A stretch of 64,000 bases of DNA from NCBI RefSeq assembly GCF_030272615.1, contig NC_081408.1, positions 339,170,793 to 339,234,792 on the forward strand, given 5' to 3'. Shown here piece after piece: positions 11,331 through 23,756 of the stretch. The stretch comes from Cryptomeria japonica. Lineage: Eukaryota > Streptophyta > Pinopsida > Cupressales > Cupressaceae. Positions within the stretch are counted from its first letter, which is position 1. Every line of letters begins with the position of its first letter. The position numbers were made by a program, and so were the translations under genes. Below the pieces are notes generated by a model. The model did not search any database, had not been told where the DNA came from, and saw nothing but the letters and a program-made list of their open reading frames with translations.

Positions 11331-12878
11331 CTGTTTACCAACAAACCAACATTAGTAATTGAAGCTTGTAAAGTTGAATGTTGGATGAAAGCTATGGAAG
11401 ATGAATTAGATTAGATAGAAAAGAACAACACTTGGACTTTGGTTCCCTGGCCTAAAAATAAGAATGTTATTGGAACTAAATGGGTTTTTAGAAAGAAACT
11501 GAATGAGGATGGACAAGTTGTAAGAAACAAGGCTAGATTGGTCTACAAAGGATATTCTCAGAAGGAAGGAATTGACTATGGTGAAACTTTTGCATCGGTA
11601 GTTGGAATTAAAGCTGTTAGACTATTTCTTGCTTATGCAGCCTATAAGAACTACAAGGTCTATCAAATGAATGTTAAGTGTGCATTTCTGAATGGAGAAC
11701 TTGAAGAGGAAGTCTTTATTGAGCAACCTGATGGATTTTTACTGACAGATGACAAAAATATGGTTTGCAGATTAAGGAAAGCCCTATATGGATTAAAACA
11801 GGCTCCTAGAGCTTGGTATGCAAGGTTGGATAAGTATATTTTGAAGCTTGATTTTATAAAAGGTAATGCTGACAGTAACCTATATTATAAGATCACTAAT
11901 GATGATATTCTGATTATTGAAGTATTTGTTGATGATATCATTTTTGGAGGTGAAGAAAAATTATGCATAGAATTCTCTGATAATATACAGAGTGAATTTG
12001 AAATGTCTATGACTGGAGAAATAAGATTTTTTCTAGGTTTGCAGATTACTTAGACTGACAAAGGCATCTTTATTTGTCAAACTAAGTATCTAAGGGAATT
12101 GTTGAAGAAATTTGGTATGGAAAATTCTAAACTGGTTAGTACTCCTATGGTTACAAGTGAAAAATTGTCAATTAAAGATGTATCCCCTCTAGTAAATTCT
12201 ACAAGATATAAATCCATGATTGGTGGTTTTCTATATTTAACTCAGACTAGACCAAATATAATGAATTCAGTCAGCATTGTATCAAGATTTCAAAGTAATC
12301 CAAGAGAAAATCATGAAAGTGCAATAAAAAGGATATTCCAGTATTTGCAAGGAACAAATAAATATGGTTTATGGTACCCTAAAGATGATGATTTTACTTT
12401 ATGTGCATATACAGATACAGATTGGGCAGGTGATGTTGATGACCGGAAGAGAATATCTGGTGGAGCATTCTTTCTTGGGAAGAAGTTGGTTTCATGGATT
12501 AGCAAGAAACAGTCATGCATTTCTTTATCTACTGTTGAAGCTGAATATGTTGCAGCCACAACTAATCACACTCAAGTTCTATAGATGAAGCAGATGTTGA
12601 AGGATATACAAGTGAGTTGTCATGATCTGGTTGTTATTCATTTTGATAACTCTGCAACTATTGACATATCCAAGAATCTGGTATTTCACTCCAAGACTAA
12701 GCACATATCAATCAACTATAACTTTTTGAAGGAAAAGGTGAAAGCAAAAGAAGTCAGATTGGTTTATGTGAACACTAAAGAACAGATAGAAAACATCTTC
12801 ACTAAACCTTTGTCCCAAGAATTTTTTGAGTATTTGAGAGACCGATTGGGGGTTTCTACCCCTCCAGTAGAGACTTAA
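11331..12878 (+). pseudogene. Ty1/Copia reverse transcriptase and RNase H
   Basis: One continuous frame encodes the Copia RT (KWVFRKKLNEDGQV, KARLVYKGYSQKEGIDY, VYQMNVKCAFLNGELEEEV, YGLKQAPRAWY, and the catalytic-type FVDDIIFGG) and RNase H (AYTDTDWAGDVDDRKRISGG, SLSTVEAEYVAA, TKHISINYNFLKE), ending at VSTPPVET and a TAA. Three in-frame TAG codons, at about 11412, 12051 and 12582, fall where family consensus suggests Gln, Gln and Trp. There are no frameshifts. In the MNVKCAFLNG motif the usual Asp is Asn (normally MDVK). Integrase and gag of this copy are missing. Confidence 0.9.
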
Positions 12879-13274
12879 ATGATGCAGATGTGCATCAGTT
12901 TGGTATGCATTATCAGAGCTATCTTTTGCTCTAGATTGATGAAATATTGCTACTACTCAAGGAGAGTAGTCAGCCTTGATATTTAGATTTTTTATATTCT
13001 ATTTGATATCTATGTCATATCTTTGGCATTGTTGTCAAAGGGAGAGGAATATATGTGAAAAAAAATTGTTATTTATTTTTCAGATTGATTGCACTCCTTA
13101 GGGGGAGTTTGGTGGTATTTGGTCTTTTGATTCAATTTTGGTTCAGAGCTTCATTGCTATATCATTTTATGGGAGATTGCTGGTGGTCTTCCATAAATGG
13201 AGACTTGTTTGGCATTTCTTGGCACTTGGATGTTTTTCACATCTATTGTTGTCATCAATGCTAGCGATGGAGAT
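12879..13274 (+). other. Copia 3' untranslated region and degenerate polypurine tract
   Basis: Non-coding stretch between the pol stop and the LTR. It contains TTAGGGGGAG at about 13099 and, just before the LTR, GCGATGGAGAT, which looks like a decayed polypurine tract. Confidence 0.5.
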
Positions 13275-14468
13275 TGTTGGAAATATAATGGAATTGATTA
13301 TGTGTTGCATTGATGTTTTGTCATTGATGTCAATACTAGCTATTATGGTTGTTTACCGGCTTCTGGTAGAAGGATTGGATTGGGAAGATTATCGGTTGAT
13401 TGTCACCAGTATGATCTGGATGATGGAATAAGTTCGTATGGATGGTTCATATGCTTCTGAATTATGTCTTAGTCAATTGGTATTGACTTGATGATTAGAT
13501 GCTATCTTATGTTCTAGTAAGCCTTCTTTATAGGTCCGATAAGGCTTTCACCGACAGAGCTTTATTGAAGATCTTTGATGAATTGCATAAGTGGTGCTGA
13601 TGTAAGTTCTAGAATAGATTCAGGATGCTGATGGTGATTGTGGTCATGCCTCGACTCATTGGTGTCATTGCTTTGACACGTGTGGATCTAATTTAGGTCC
13701 GGTGCTATCTAGGTTATGAACCTGTTTTCATGTAACGTGTTGGTGGATCCTCCAATGCACTTACGAGATGTTTTATTGATTGGATGATGTTTGTTTGGCT
13801 TTAGGCCGATATGCTTTATGATTTTATTTCAGGATTATGTAATGGATCTATTGAATTATCATCTGGGTGGCCGACCTAATTGGTTAGGTTCCGGGTTAGT
13901 ATAAATATATGTAAGATCTCATTGTAGATCATGTATGAATGGGAAATGAGTGAATAATGTAATAATCATTTTTGCAAACAATTTGGTCGATCATAGGTGA
14001 TCGAGTTAGGTTTATGTAAGAGGTTTTAGATCTCCGGTATTGAGCTTAATTGGAATTGTAGTCTGGCATGTTTGATGCTATCACAGATAGTTCTTCTTTT
14101 TGGATTGTTGTCCAAATATCTTGAGGTGGTTGGCCTCTTCTGTAGTCAATGAGACTCCATTGTGATGAGCAGTGCACTCTAGGAAGTGTGCCTTCCTGCA
14201 TGTGCAGGCCACTATTGTAATCATATACTTTCTGTAGAAGTATCATTTGACTGTGGGTAGGGTTTGTCATCGTGGTTTTTCCCTTTATCGGGTTTTCCAC
14301 ATACAAATCACGGTGTTATGTGTTATGGTATTGATTAATTGTTTTTCAATTTTGCTTTAATGCTTTATCAGTTATTCCGGTAAAAGGTTTTAAGTGCTTT
14401 AATTCACATAATCTGTTAACAACCGATTCACCTCCCCGCCTCTCAGTTGTTCACCGGTTATCCTAACA
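13275..14468 (+). repeat. Copia 3' LTR (about 1.19 kb)
   Basis: Starts TGTTGGAAATATAATGG and ends TTATCCTAACA, giving TG...CA borders. A TATAAATATATG string near 13900 is a plausible TATA box. It directly follows the Copia pol in the same orientation. Its right border abuts the minus-strand Copia gag exactly. Confidence 0.7.
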
Positions 14469-15500
14469 ATGCATACCACATTCATTCTCTTCTCCATCTC
14501 ATAGGGACTAGAACATTTAGCATAGGGTCTTTTCCAATTTGGACTTCTCTGGTCATTGAAATTCCTTCTCCAATCACTAATGGACCTATGATTCATGTGA
14601 GGTGTAGGATTGTTTTCTCCATACCTGCATTCAATAGATCTATGCCCATACATTTTGCATGTGTAACAATAACCTTGAAAATATTCTAGGCATATATCTC
14701 TAATTAGTATTAGGTCTATAACTAGTATTAACATCATATCTGCTTCTACAGACATTAGCAGTATGTCCTGGCTTATGGTAATTGAAACAAACATGTTTAT
14801 AAGATTTCTTACCAGTGATTTTCTGAGTCTTAGGAGCAGGTTTACCTTCATGCATGTTGACATTAGTACCGGAAGGTTCTCCTTTCTCAAATGTATTGTA
14901 TCCTAACCAAGATGTATCACCATTCATCCTCGGAGATTGGATCTGTTCATCCAGCATGGTAGAACTCTTGTTGAATTTTGCAAGCTTCTCATTAGCTTAT
15001 GTAAGCTCTTTAGTAAGATATTCATTCCACTTCATAAGAGTCGCTTTGAGAGACATTGCCATATCAAGATTTGCTCTGATTTATTCTTTCTCCTCATCTT
15101 AGTGTGCATATAGAGTGCCATTTTCCTAATTTATCTTAAAGATCTCATGATATTTCTCTTTGATCTTGTCTTTCAGCTGCCCTACTAGCTTCAAGTTATT
15201 GACTCATTCCGATTGTAAGGGCTTCAAGCTCTCTCCTCAGGTTAGTTTTCTCACCATTTAGTTTCTCCACTTGTTCAACCAATGCATCTATGTTTTCTCC
15301 ATCAGAAGAGCTGCTTTCGTTGACTTCCAACAGTTGTTTAGTAATGTCTTTCCTTTTAGCAAGTGAAGTTTTATATTTGCCTCTCAAAGTTTCTAAGGCA
15401 TCCTCAGTTTCAACAAGTTTAAGAGCCATCTCTCTATAACTCATGTCCCCCATGATTGCCTTAGTAATCCTTCTCAAGTGGTTAGGCCTCAAAGAAGGTT
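14469..15500 (-). pseudogene. Second Copia element: Gag, minus strand, truncated
   Basis: Minus-strand frames encode a coiled-coil gag portion (YREMALKLVETEDALETLRG, then QLLEVNESSSSDGENIDAL) and two zinc-knuckle segments, CFNYHKPGHTANVC and CYTCKMYGHRSIEC. The first has Tyr-His where a second Cys is usual. Stops and at least two frame changes occur. The gag is cut at 14469 by the LTR of the plus-strand Copia element, and no pol of this copy is in the window. Confidence 0.75.
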
Positions 15501-15513
15501 GCCTCTGATCCCA
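15501..15513 (-). other. Primer binding site of second Copia element
   Basis: Minus-strand TGGGATCAGAGGC lies six bases inside the LTR border. It resembles the initiator-tRNA-Met type site (TGGTATCAGAGC) with small differences, as expected for a decayed Copia element. Confidence 0.6.
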
Positions 15514-15518
15514 ATTAA

Positions 15519-16749
15519 TGGACTTACAAAGCACTGAGAGGGTGGGGAGGGGGGGTGAATCAGTGCAAGCAAAAACAATATAAATCTAATCACCAACTTT
15601 AACAACTTAAAACTTATCAAGCATATGAGAAATATCACCACATAAGAAAATTCCCAATAAAAAAATTCCACATAACACAAGAGATTATACGTGGAAAACC
15701 CAAAAGGGAAAAACCACAGTGGGAGTTAGTACCCACAAGATTCACTATCTGCAGAATAGAAATCTTGACCGGTTAAGGTCTTACAACTATGCCCAGTTAG
15801 GAGCAGACCTGGTTAGGAGTCACCTGGTTAAGGGATTTAAATGATAATCCCTATTAGGAGAAATGACTTGTTAGGATCAACCTCTCAAGAGGATTTAAGA
15901 CTCTAATTGAGAGCTTCCCTATTCGGGGATTTACAGATCAAGGCCTGTTGGGACCTACACGTTTAGGGGATTTTGCTGCTGCAAACTGTTAGGAAAACAA
16001 TAGTGATAATATCTTCAAGTAACACCTTCTGTGTTTGATAAGATCCACTTCTGATCCTTAAAACATCAACAACACTTCATTACAGAACTTCCCTAAACAC
16101 CGCATGATCACATTCACAATATTCCCTCATGAATTCTCTCTTCACACACATACCGACTTTATACCTCATCACACTTTTTATAAACATTTACATTTTGTCG
16201 CCTGCAACCTTGGAACAATTTCCTAGGTTCAATGAATCTAGACAAATTTATATCGTACACTTTACATATGTCGGTCACCGACATAACAAATTAAAACTTG
16301 TGATGTGTTACCGATTAAGTGACTAAATCACTACTGGTTAAGTGCTCTATCAGTTTGTTTGTTCTGTAAATCAAATCTCACTCATCCAATTGAATCTGCC
16401 AATGCGGTTGTGAAAATATCTCTAAATACTTGTCACCATCATCTTTGTGAAACCACATCATCCATCTCTTCATGAATTACCTGTACTGGTTGTCAGAATG
16501 CAACTCTGTCTCAGTTTATCGGTTGAGATCCTAATTACCGGTTCTCTATAGAATTTTCTTTTGTATCGGTTAAACCTTACCGGTTGGCTTCTAAGACTTT
16601 AGATGACTACAAAAATATTGTTGCCATCAATGACAACACAAATCCTAGTCATCAAACATGAATCTCAATCTCTTCATCACAATCACTAACTAATCATATA
16701 CCGGTTGCATAACAACAACAATCTTTACCGGTTTAGTCAAATGCCAACA
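15519..16749 (-). repeat. 5' LTR of second Copia element (about 1.23 kb)
   Basis: On the minus strand it starts TGTTGGCATTTGAC at 16749 and ends GCTTTGTAAGTCCA at 15519. It holds many ACCGGT-type strings and a C-rich stretch near its end. It is followed by a primer site and gag in the same orientation. Confidence 0.65.
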
Positions 16750-17318
16750 ATCTTGGTTCAGTATCATAGATCTTTAAAGGATATGATTAATGGAGTTAGA
16801 TGCTCGAGTCCTCCCCCCATGTCCCTTTCACGCATCAACTATCTTCCACATATATCCATCCACTTATCCTCATCGTTGTCCATCTGAACTATTCCACAAA
16901 ATTCAAAAAAAGAAGAAAAGAAATGAAAAAAGATAAAAAAGAAAAAGAGTAAAGAGAAAAAATCCATCCAATGATGAAAACCATGTCTTGTGGCGCCTTG
17001 GGTATGTACCATGATGAAAAATTGGTAAACAAGCGTCATGCATAATCCCCTCATCCTCTTGCACTCTACACTTGGGGGCAAGCTTCAACCATACTATCCT
17101 ACCATCCACATCCTATAATATCCCTTATCCTCTATCTGCATCCTATCTAAGCCCGTCCCTTATCCTCTCGAGGGGGCATGCCACGGCTTCCTTGTCATAG
17201 TTCCACAACCCACCAATGAATGGGGCATCATGCTACTAGTCCTTATCTTTTTCTATCCGCTATGTTTTATTCTTCTTTGATATAACACTTCATGATGCTA
17301 TATCAAAGAGGGGCAAAA
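16750..17318 (+). mobile_element. Element D: 3' non-coding end of another Tat-like Gypsy element
   Basis: A relative of A, B and C by three shared landmarks: GATGAAAAC-plus-hairpin modules at about 16972-16997 and 17011-17037, a stem-loop ending in TATCAAAG at 17275-17308, and the polypurine tract AAAGAGGGGCAAAA at 17305-17318. The same tract is found before the 3' LTR of element B. The coding part was lost to the left, where the Copia LTR lies. Confidence 0.75.
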
Positions 17319-18450
17319 TGTAGACACATAAAATTAGTTAAATTAATATTTAATTATCCCATGTCGCATAATTAATTAATTTAATTCAATTATGTTAGCC
17401 CTTTTCTATTCCTAAATTAATTAAATTATATTTAATTAATTTAATTATGTTAGTCCTTTTCTATGCCTAAATTAATTAAATCATATTTAGTTAATTTCCC
17501 CTTTCATTTCTCCTAAAGTTTGATTTATTTTAATAAATCAAACTCAGCCTTAGGGAATATTCCAATTCTCTTCCTTATCCCAATTAGCCAAATTAATTCA
17601 TAATTAATTAGGTTGATTTTGTGATTCCTACAAACCCACCTTCTAATCCCCCTCATTAAGCTAATTAACCCAAAGCCTAATCCCTGTTAGTATTTATTCA
17701 ATTTTTAAATACCACATAGCTACCCAACTCCACATGTGACTCCCTTCATAAATGACTTGCATGCACAAGTCATTTCACCTCTCCACATCACCTTTGACCC
17801 ATGGGTACTCACACATGTGTGAAAATGCTCTTCCCAATAGAGCCACCCCACCTTCTACACATGTCATAGACATGTCACTTTCACTAGCCCTCTACCTTTT
17901 CAACATGTGACTCACCTATCACCTCATAGCCACCTTATCTCTTACACATGTCATAGACATGTCCCTTTCACGCACTTCCCCATGTGTGATCACACTGACC
18001 CTTACAACTCACTTCTCCTTGTGACACTTGTCACAAGGCTAAGCCTTCAAATCTGGGACCACACTCCCTTTTAATCTCAACCCCTCGCTTGACTTCCAAT
18101 CTTGACCGTCCATTTTGGATCTCTAAAGTCTATAAATTGGAGCCTTCATTCATCTTAAATCATAATTTCATTTCATATCTTCATGTTGACCATTTATCCA
18201 TCATCCATAGCATTATCATGCTTCCCTTTTGAGAGCATAATCACTTCCATAGCACCCTCATCATGCCAAAATCTCTATCCACACATTCTTAATTTGTTAT
18301 GCAAATGCAACCAATCCACATTTCACCCTACATCAATCTCCCACTCTTCATTAGTCAATATTGGAGCAACGAGGTTCATAAAGACGAGGAGGACAAGGAA
18401 GAGATCAATGACATAGGGAGCATAAGGGAGGTAAAAGGTTCATGTTTTCT
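17319..18450 (+). repeat. 3' LTR of element D (right border uncertain)
   Basis: Begins TGTAGACACATAAAATTAG right after the polypurine tract. U3 has AT palindromes of TTAATTAAATT type, and TATAAATTGGAG at about 18131 is a plausible TATA box. I could not fix the end, which may lie beyond 18450. It is clearly a different family from B but shares the first nine bases. Confidence 0.55.
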
Positions 18451-21400
18451 ATCTATGTTTCATTTATGCCAAATCTTCCTTGATATTGATTTTTAAATGG
18501 TTTGAGATATATTTGATTACTAATCCTACTAACTGTTTTAATGGTAATACAAGTTGTTTCGAATTGCAACAAACAACTTGGGAAGAGCTTACACCAATAG
18601 GATTTTGGGTATCCAAAGTCCTAGCATTTCATTTATTTGACCTTGTATTTAGTATTATCTTGATAAAGTTGCCTATTAGATTAATATGCTTGATAAAAGG
18701 GTTGATAAGGCTTACTATACTTAGCTTGTTGCTTTTTATTAAACAAGAAAGGTTTTAACTTGATACAATTCGTTAGAAGTGATAACATATGGAGTTGGTT
18801 GATTGGTTGCCCCAAGAAGAAATATCAAGGTGGGCTAATTAAGGGGAGGCTTAGCAAAAAGAGGCATTGGAGGTCTTGGAGCTATTTTCCTAGTTTGTAT
18901 TGGGTAGTTTTTAGCTCTTATTGCAATATCATAAGCATTAGGTGACCCAAAGTTATTCCCCCCATTGATTGTATTGTGCCAACTACACCATTATTTAAAG
19001 CTTTCAATAACACATAAATGTGGTGTTTAGAGAAGGTTTGACCAAAGTTGGAATCCTATTCCAAGTTTTTTAGAACCTGAAATTGAAGTCTATCATGAGT
19101 TCATAGGGGGTTCTTTTAATAATGGTAAGTTGATGCATTAGAAATATATCCTAGTTCATCTCAATTATGTATTTAACTGGGTTGCAACCCCCAATACCAT
19201 TGAAGTACTTTACCTTTAAGGGAAGTGGCAAGGAGTTTAATAGCTACATTATATTCTACAATGTTATGAATCGAGTATATATATTAGTAATGTATACTTT
19301 ATATGTTCTACGGTGGTAGTGTTTTTTTTCACTAATGAAATAAGGTATACTTTTCAAAATTGTTATTGAAATTCCATCAAGTTGAGCAAGGGCAAGATGA
19401 CCAGCCCTATTGAAGGCGACAAAACTCTAGTTCCTTTGAGTCATGAAAGGAATATGAACTACTCTTTCTATTGGATGAAGAAACTTACCAAACAGAGGTG
19501 TAGACTAAGCTCTTGAAGAAGGTGACCTTGATACTCTTCTTCTTCTTCTTCTTGGTGGAGATAAAAAATATTCAACAAATTGATATTTCCTATCTCTTGA
19601 AGAAGCTCTTATCTCTACTCTTGGCATGAAAATATAAAACTAATTTGAAACCAAGAACTTGTGGAGTCGCTATGTGCTTGTAGAATGTCTTCAACACTAC
19701 AAATTGCTAATAATAGAACGAACTTTCTCAACTAATACTCTTGAATCAATGTAATTGCATCCCCTTAGGTGTACCAAAAACCATTATCACTAAAATGTGC
19801 ACCCTTGCTAAGCACTTGGCTCATCTATTTAGTAAAACATGAGAACACCTCTCAAAGTATGGGCTATGATAGTTAAAGATCAAATTCTAGACAAGAGTTG
19901 GTTCCTTGTTACCTATCATTGAAAATACCTATTGTATGATTAGTTATAGGCCTAAACGAACACTAGTCAATAATATAAATTAGGTTCTCATCATGGAACA
20001 GAGGGGAGAAGTGATCAAAAGTATAAAGTGATACATTGATGAGAGGAGAATCCCTATACTTGCTTATTAAGTACAAAACAATCTTAAAGATCTAATGTGT
20101 ATTCACACAAACTCATGGAATATTGTTAGAAAGGTTAGGAGAAGAATTATTGTTTATCTGTAAAAGGATTCATATCCATAAGAGAAACCTACAATTCTTC
20201 AAGAAAACACAACAAAGTTGTATAAGAGAAGGCAATAATCAATTCATTTATTGATTGTGAGACCTAAACATGTGTTACAAATTCAATATGCATATTGATG
20301 CCAAAAGTCTAGCACTACCTATCTTTTCCCTAATTACAACACGATATAGGAGAAGAGTAACTGATCACGTGAGATAAATGAGGATGTTTTCAAAAGAAGA
20401 AGGAGTTCAATGACCTTTTCAATGCTCTACTTGGCTTTAACTTCTTCTAGGCATAGAAGGGACAAACATATTGAGTTATCTCATTTAAAATCCTTGATAA
20501 TCTAAACTAATGCAGTGGAGTAGTTAACTAGATCTTCTTGCATAAAAATCTCCTAGAAGTGCTCAAGAAATACCACTAGTCATTCAAACATGTGCTTGTT
20601 TGTCCTTCATCATTTCATACACTCCTTGATGACATATAAAGATTTTTCTCCTTGCTAAATTTTCTGCACTAAAATCACCTCCAATTATCATACTTGCCCA
20701 AACCTCATGATGCCACTAGAAGTCATCTAGTATATTGGGTGTTGCTTTTATAAAGTTGAGTATCATTAGACAGTATTTTTCTCTTGTCAACTTCGCCTCT
20801 TTTATTGCTAGAACTACAAAAGACATGTTGTTATGATAACAATTAGTAGAGAAAAGAAAAGGTTTGTTAGTATTGCAATAGTTTGAGTCATTTTGAGAGA
20901 CAATGTTTTATAAGGACATGAACAAAGGTAATTAAGGATGTTCAAAACAAGGATAAGTTTGTATGTTATCCGAAAGACATTCATGTTAATGTTCTTCTTT
21001 TGTATATGAATAATTAATAAATCTATTTGTTATAGGTGACCCATCATCACACAAGAAACCTATTTCTCCATGATCTTTAGATCCTTATATTTGAATATAT
21101 TGAAATCTATTTAAACTCTCTAATTTTAACTAGCCTCTTATAGAAAACATTATCATTATTCCTTTAGCAACAGTTTTCTTGAAAGCAAAGCCCATTTCCT
21201 TGAATTGACTAAAACTATATTGATGGATTATTATGATTTCTTGCTTAGTTATGGTGGTAGGAATTTGGTTGTAGTATAGCACTCACCATACATTATTAGC
21301 TAGTGAGGAATTACTTAGTATTGTGCCCACAGCACCAAATGCAATACCAAACAATGTATATGCGTTTTAGATCAATAATTTTGTAATTAACTTTGCTCCA

Positions 21401-21489
21401 AGTTTCTCTTTTTGAACAAATAATGAGTAACAAACATATCCTGCCACCCCATTAGTTTAGACAGTTTTTACAGCAGAGATATTCTGACG
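18451..21489. other. Intergenic, no recognised gene
   Basis: AT-rich sequence without a convincing coding frame on either strand. A CTT microsatellite lies at about 19538-19555. I see no clear homology to the window's repeat families. This stretch lies just 3' of the PPR gene and may hold its 3' untranslated sequence. Confidence 0.4.
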
Positions 21490-23298
21490 TTATAGATGGG
21501 AGCTCTCTTCTGCCTCAAATGCATATGCCCTGTTCTTCACCTCAATCCAGCTACATCCTGCTTCCTTTCTCACTCCTCTTTCCTTCATTGTTCTCCTAAC
21601 TTTTGCTGCATCATCCCACCTGCCAGCTGTGGCATATATTTGTGATAAGAGGACATAGGGTGTAGCACTGTCCTGTTCCAGTTCAAAAAGGGCTTCTGCT
21701 GCGCGTTCTCCTAGCTCTATGTTGCCATAACTTCGGCAAGCTCCAAGTAGTCCCCCCCACACAATGGCATTTGGTTCAAAAGGCATGCTGTCAACTATGT
21801 CTGTAGCCTCATTCAAGTGGCCTGCACGAGCAAGGAGATCAATAAAGCATGCATAGTGGTCTAACCTAGGCATAATATGGTAATCTTGACTCATGGAACT
21901 AAAATAGTGGCGGCCTTCATCCACTAGGCCAGCATACTTGCATGCAGAGAGAACACTAACAAATGTGCTGTCATTTGGCTTTGCAGCCTCCAACACCATT
22001 CTCTCAAAGAGTTGTAGGGCCTCCTTGCCATTGCCATTTAAGGCATATCCTCCTATCATGGCATTCCAAGAAATGACATTTCTTTCAGGCATTTCCTGAA
22101 AAACTCGGTTTGCTTCTTCTATGCTTGCACATTTTACATACATATCAATAAGGGAACTACCCACAGAAACATTTGCATCAAACCCACTTCTCAAAATTAG
22201 GCCATGGACCTGCTTGCCCCCATCCAAAGCTGCTAAGGTTGCCCAACAATTGAGAACGCCAGTGAAAGAGACATCATCTGGCTTGGCACCTGCCATCTGC
22301 ATTTGCACAAAGAGCTTTAAACCCTCTTCGAAATACCCATTGTGGGCATACCCGGTAATCATGGCATTCCACAACACCACATCCCGTTCACTCATTATAT
22401 CAAACAGCTGGCGTGCATCGGACAGACCACCACATTTGGAATACAAATTTACAATACCACTTAACACAAACAAGTTGGAAACATATCCATTCTTAATCAC
22501 GAGTGCATAGACTTGAATTCCCTGTTGGAAACATATCTTACAGGCACAGCCACTGAGGATGGTGGCATAGGTGAGCTGATTAGGCTTCTCTCCTGCCAAT
22601 TGCATTTGCCTGAATAGCTTAAGGGCTTCCAAACCGTTCCCATCTTGGCCATATCCTGCAATCATTGCAGTCCATGTCACATTATCTCGTTCAGACATTT
22701 CATCGAACACAAGCCTTGCATCATCAATGCTTCCACATTTAGCATACATATCAACAAGGGCACTCCCAACAAAGCTATTCAATCCAAGCCCATTCATAAC
22801 AATGTGGGCATGAAGCTGTTTTCCCACTTCCACAGCTGCAAGTCTAGTACAAACACTAACAACAGTAGCAAAGGTAAACCGGGTGGGTTTAATTCCCGCT
22901 TGCTGCATCTGTCCATATTGCTCCAGAGCTCCAGAACAATACCCATTTCGTGCATACCCAGCAATTATTGCATTCCATGAGACGTCGTTTGGTTCAGGCA
23001 TTTTGTCAAACAGTTGGCGTGCGTCATCCATAAACCCACAGTTTGCATACCCTGTGATGATACTAGTCCATGAGAATACATCCCTGAGATGCATGTTTTG
23101 AAAAACTCGGGTAGCGTCTGCCAAAGCTGAACATTTGGCATACATATAAAGCAGACGATTACAAAGGAATATGTATGAATCAAATCCTGATTTAGCAATA
23201 TGTCCATGAATAGCCTTCCCCTGAGCCAAAGCTTTGGTGTCGATGCACTCCTGCAATAGGCGAGCGTAAGTAGCAATATTGAATGCGGGAGCGCGCAT
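21490..23298 (-). CDS. PLS-class pentatricopeptide repeat protein, E-type end, no DYW
   Basis: Predicted organellar RNA-binding protein of 602 residues in a single exon. PLS-type PPR repeats begin near residue 8, with the recurring pattern SYIFLCNRLLYMYAKC, DVFSWTSIITGYA, and G-x-KP-x-x-x-TFATVVS. The C-terminus has the E-type region (PFEPNAIVWGGLLGACRSYG, then KEAGCSWIEVKNRAYAF) and stops at EESSHL, where longer homologues go on into E+ and DYW. Such proteins normally guide C-to-U editing in plastids or mitochondria; without DYW it would need a partner deaminase. The ATG at 23298 is preferred because the upstream GTG is followed by the same frame and an in-frame TAG lies just before it. No obvious transit peptide is seen. 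The frame is intact, unlike everything around it. Confidence 0.9.
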   Translation of the reverse strand: MRAPAFNIATYARLLQECIDTKALAQGKAIHGHIAKSGFDSYIFLCNRLLYMYAKCSALADATRVFQNMHLRDVFSWTSIITGYANCGFMDDARQLFDKMPEPNDVSWNAIIAGYARNGYCSGALEQYGQMQQAGIKPTRFTFATVVSVCTRLAAVEVGKQLHAHIVMNGLGLNSFVGSALVDMYAKCGSIDDARLVFDEMSERDNVTWTAMIAGYGQDGNGLEALKLFRQMQLAGEKPNQLTYATILSGCACKICFQQGIQVYALVIKNGYVSNLFVLSGIVNLYSKCGGLSDARQLFDIMSERDVVLWNAMITGYAHNGYFEEGLKLFVQMQMAGAKPDDVSFTGVLNCWATLAALDGGKQVHGLILRSGFDANVSVGSSLIDMYVKCASIEEANRVFQEMPERNVISWNAMIGGYALNGNGKEALQLFERMVLEAAKPNDSTFVSVLSACKYAGLVDEGRHYFSSMSQDYHIMPRLDHYACFIDLLARAGHLNEATDIVDSMPFEPNAIVWGGLLGACRSYGNIELGERAAEALFELEQDSATPYVLLSQIYATAGRWDDAAKVRRTMKERGVRKEAGCSWIEVKNRAYAFEAEESSHL

Positions 23299-23756
23299 TC
23301 TGAACACCTTTTCTTTCGCACCATCAAACTATCCACGGACATTTTCCACCTATCCAATGCAGGCTTCCTTTCACTGCAAATTCAAATGCTTGCTAGTGCC
23401 AATGAAAAGCGAAAGCATATCTCGTTACCTGGTGAGGGGTGCATGAATACAGGTTAACTTAGCAATCCTTTTTTTTTTCAATCATTTCATATAATTGATT
23501 TTCTCTCTGTTAAGACATCTATCATAGGTGAATATGATTCATGTAGATATAGATAGAAGGAAAAGACCGAAAGATGAACCTCGGCTTAAGGGTATAAATG
23601 GTGTGGAAATGCATAAGCATATGCCAACCAGACAGAGAATAAGCAAGCACCAAGACACTAATATTCAAAATATCATTGCTCATTATTTTGTATGATCTAG
23701 TTATGGTGTAATTTTATTAATAAGTTAGATGGTTTTTATAATGTTTTATTTATTTA
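23299..23756. other. Upstream flank of the PPR gene
   Basis: The promoter and 5' untranslated region of the PPR gene should lie here on the minus strand. I see a T-rich run at about 23469 (plus strand) but no convincing TATA box. No other gene is evident. Confidence 0.35.

Noticed and set aside
19380-20900. Possible LINE fragment on the minus strand (a GGDF-like string near 20680)
   Set aside because: Only one short motif; flanking residues do not fit an endonuclease or RT.
23299-23307. GTG start three codons upstream of the PPR ATG
   Set aside because: Nuclear plant genes rarely start at GTG, and an ATG in frame follows at 23298.
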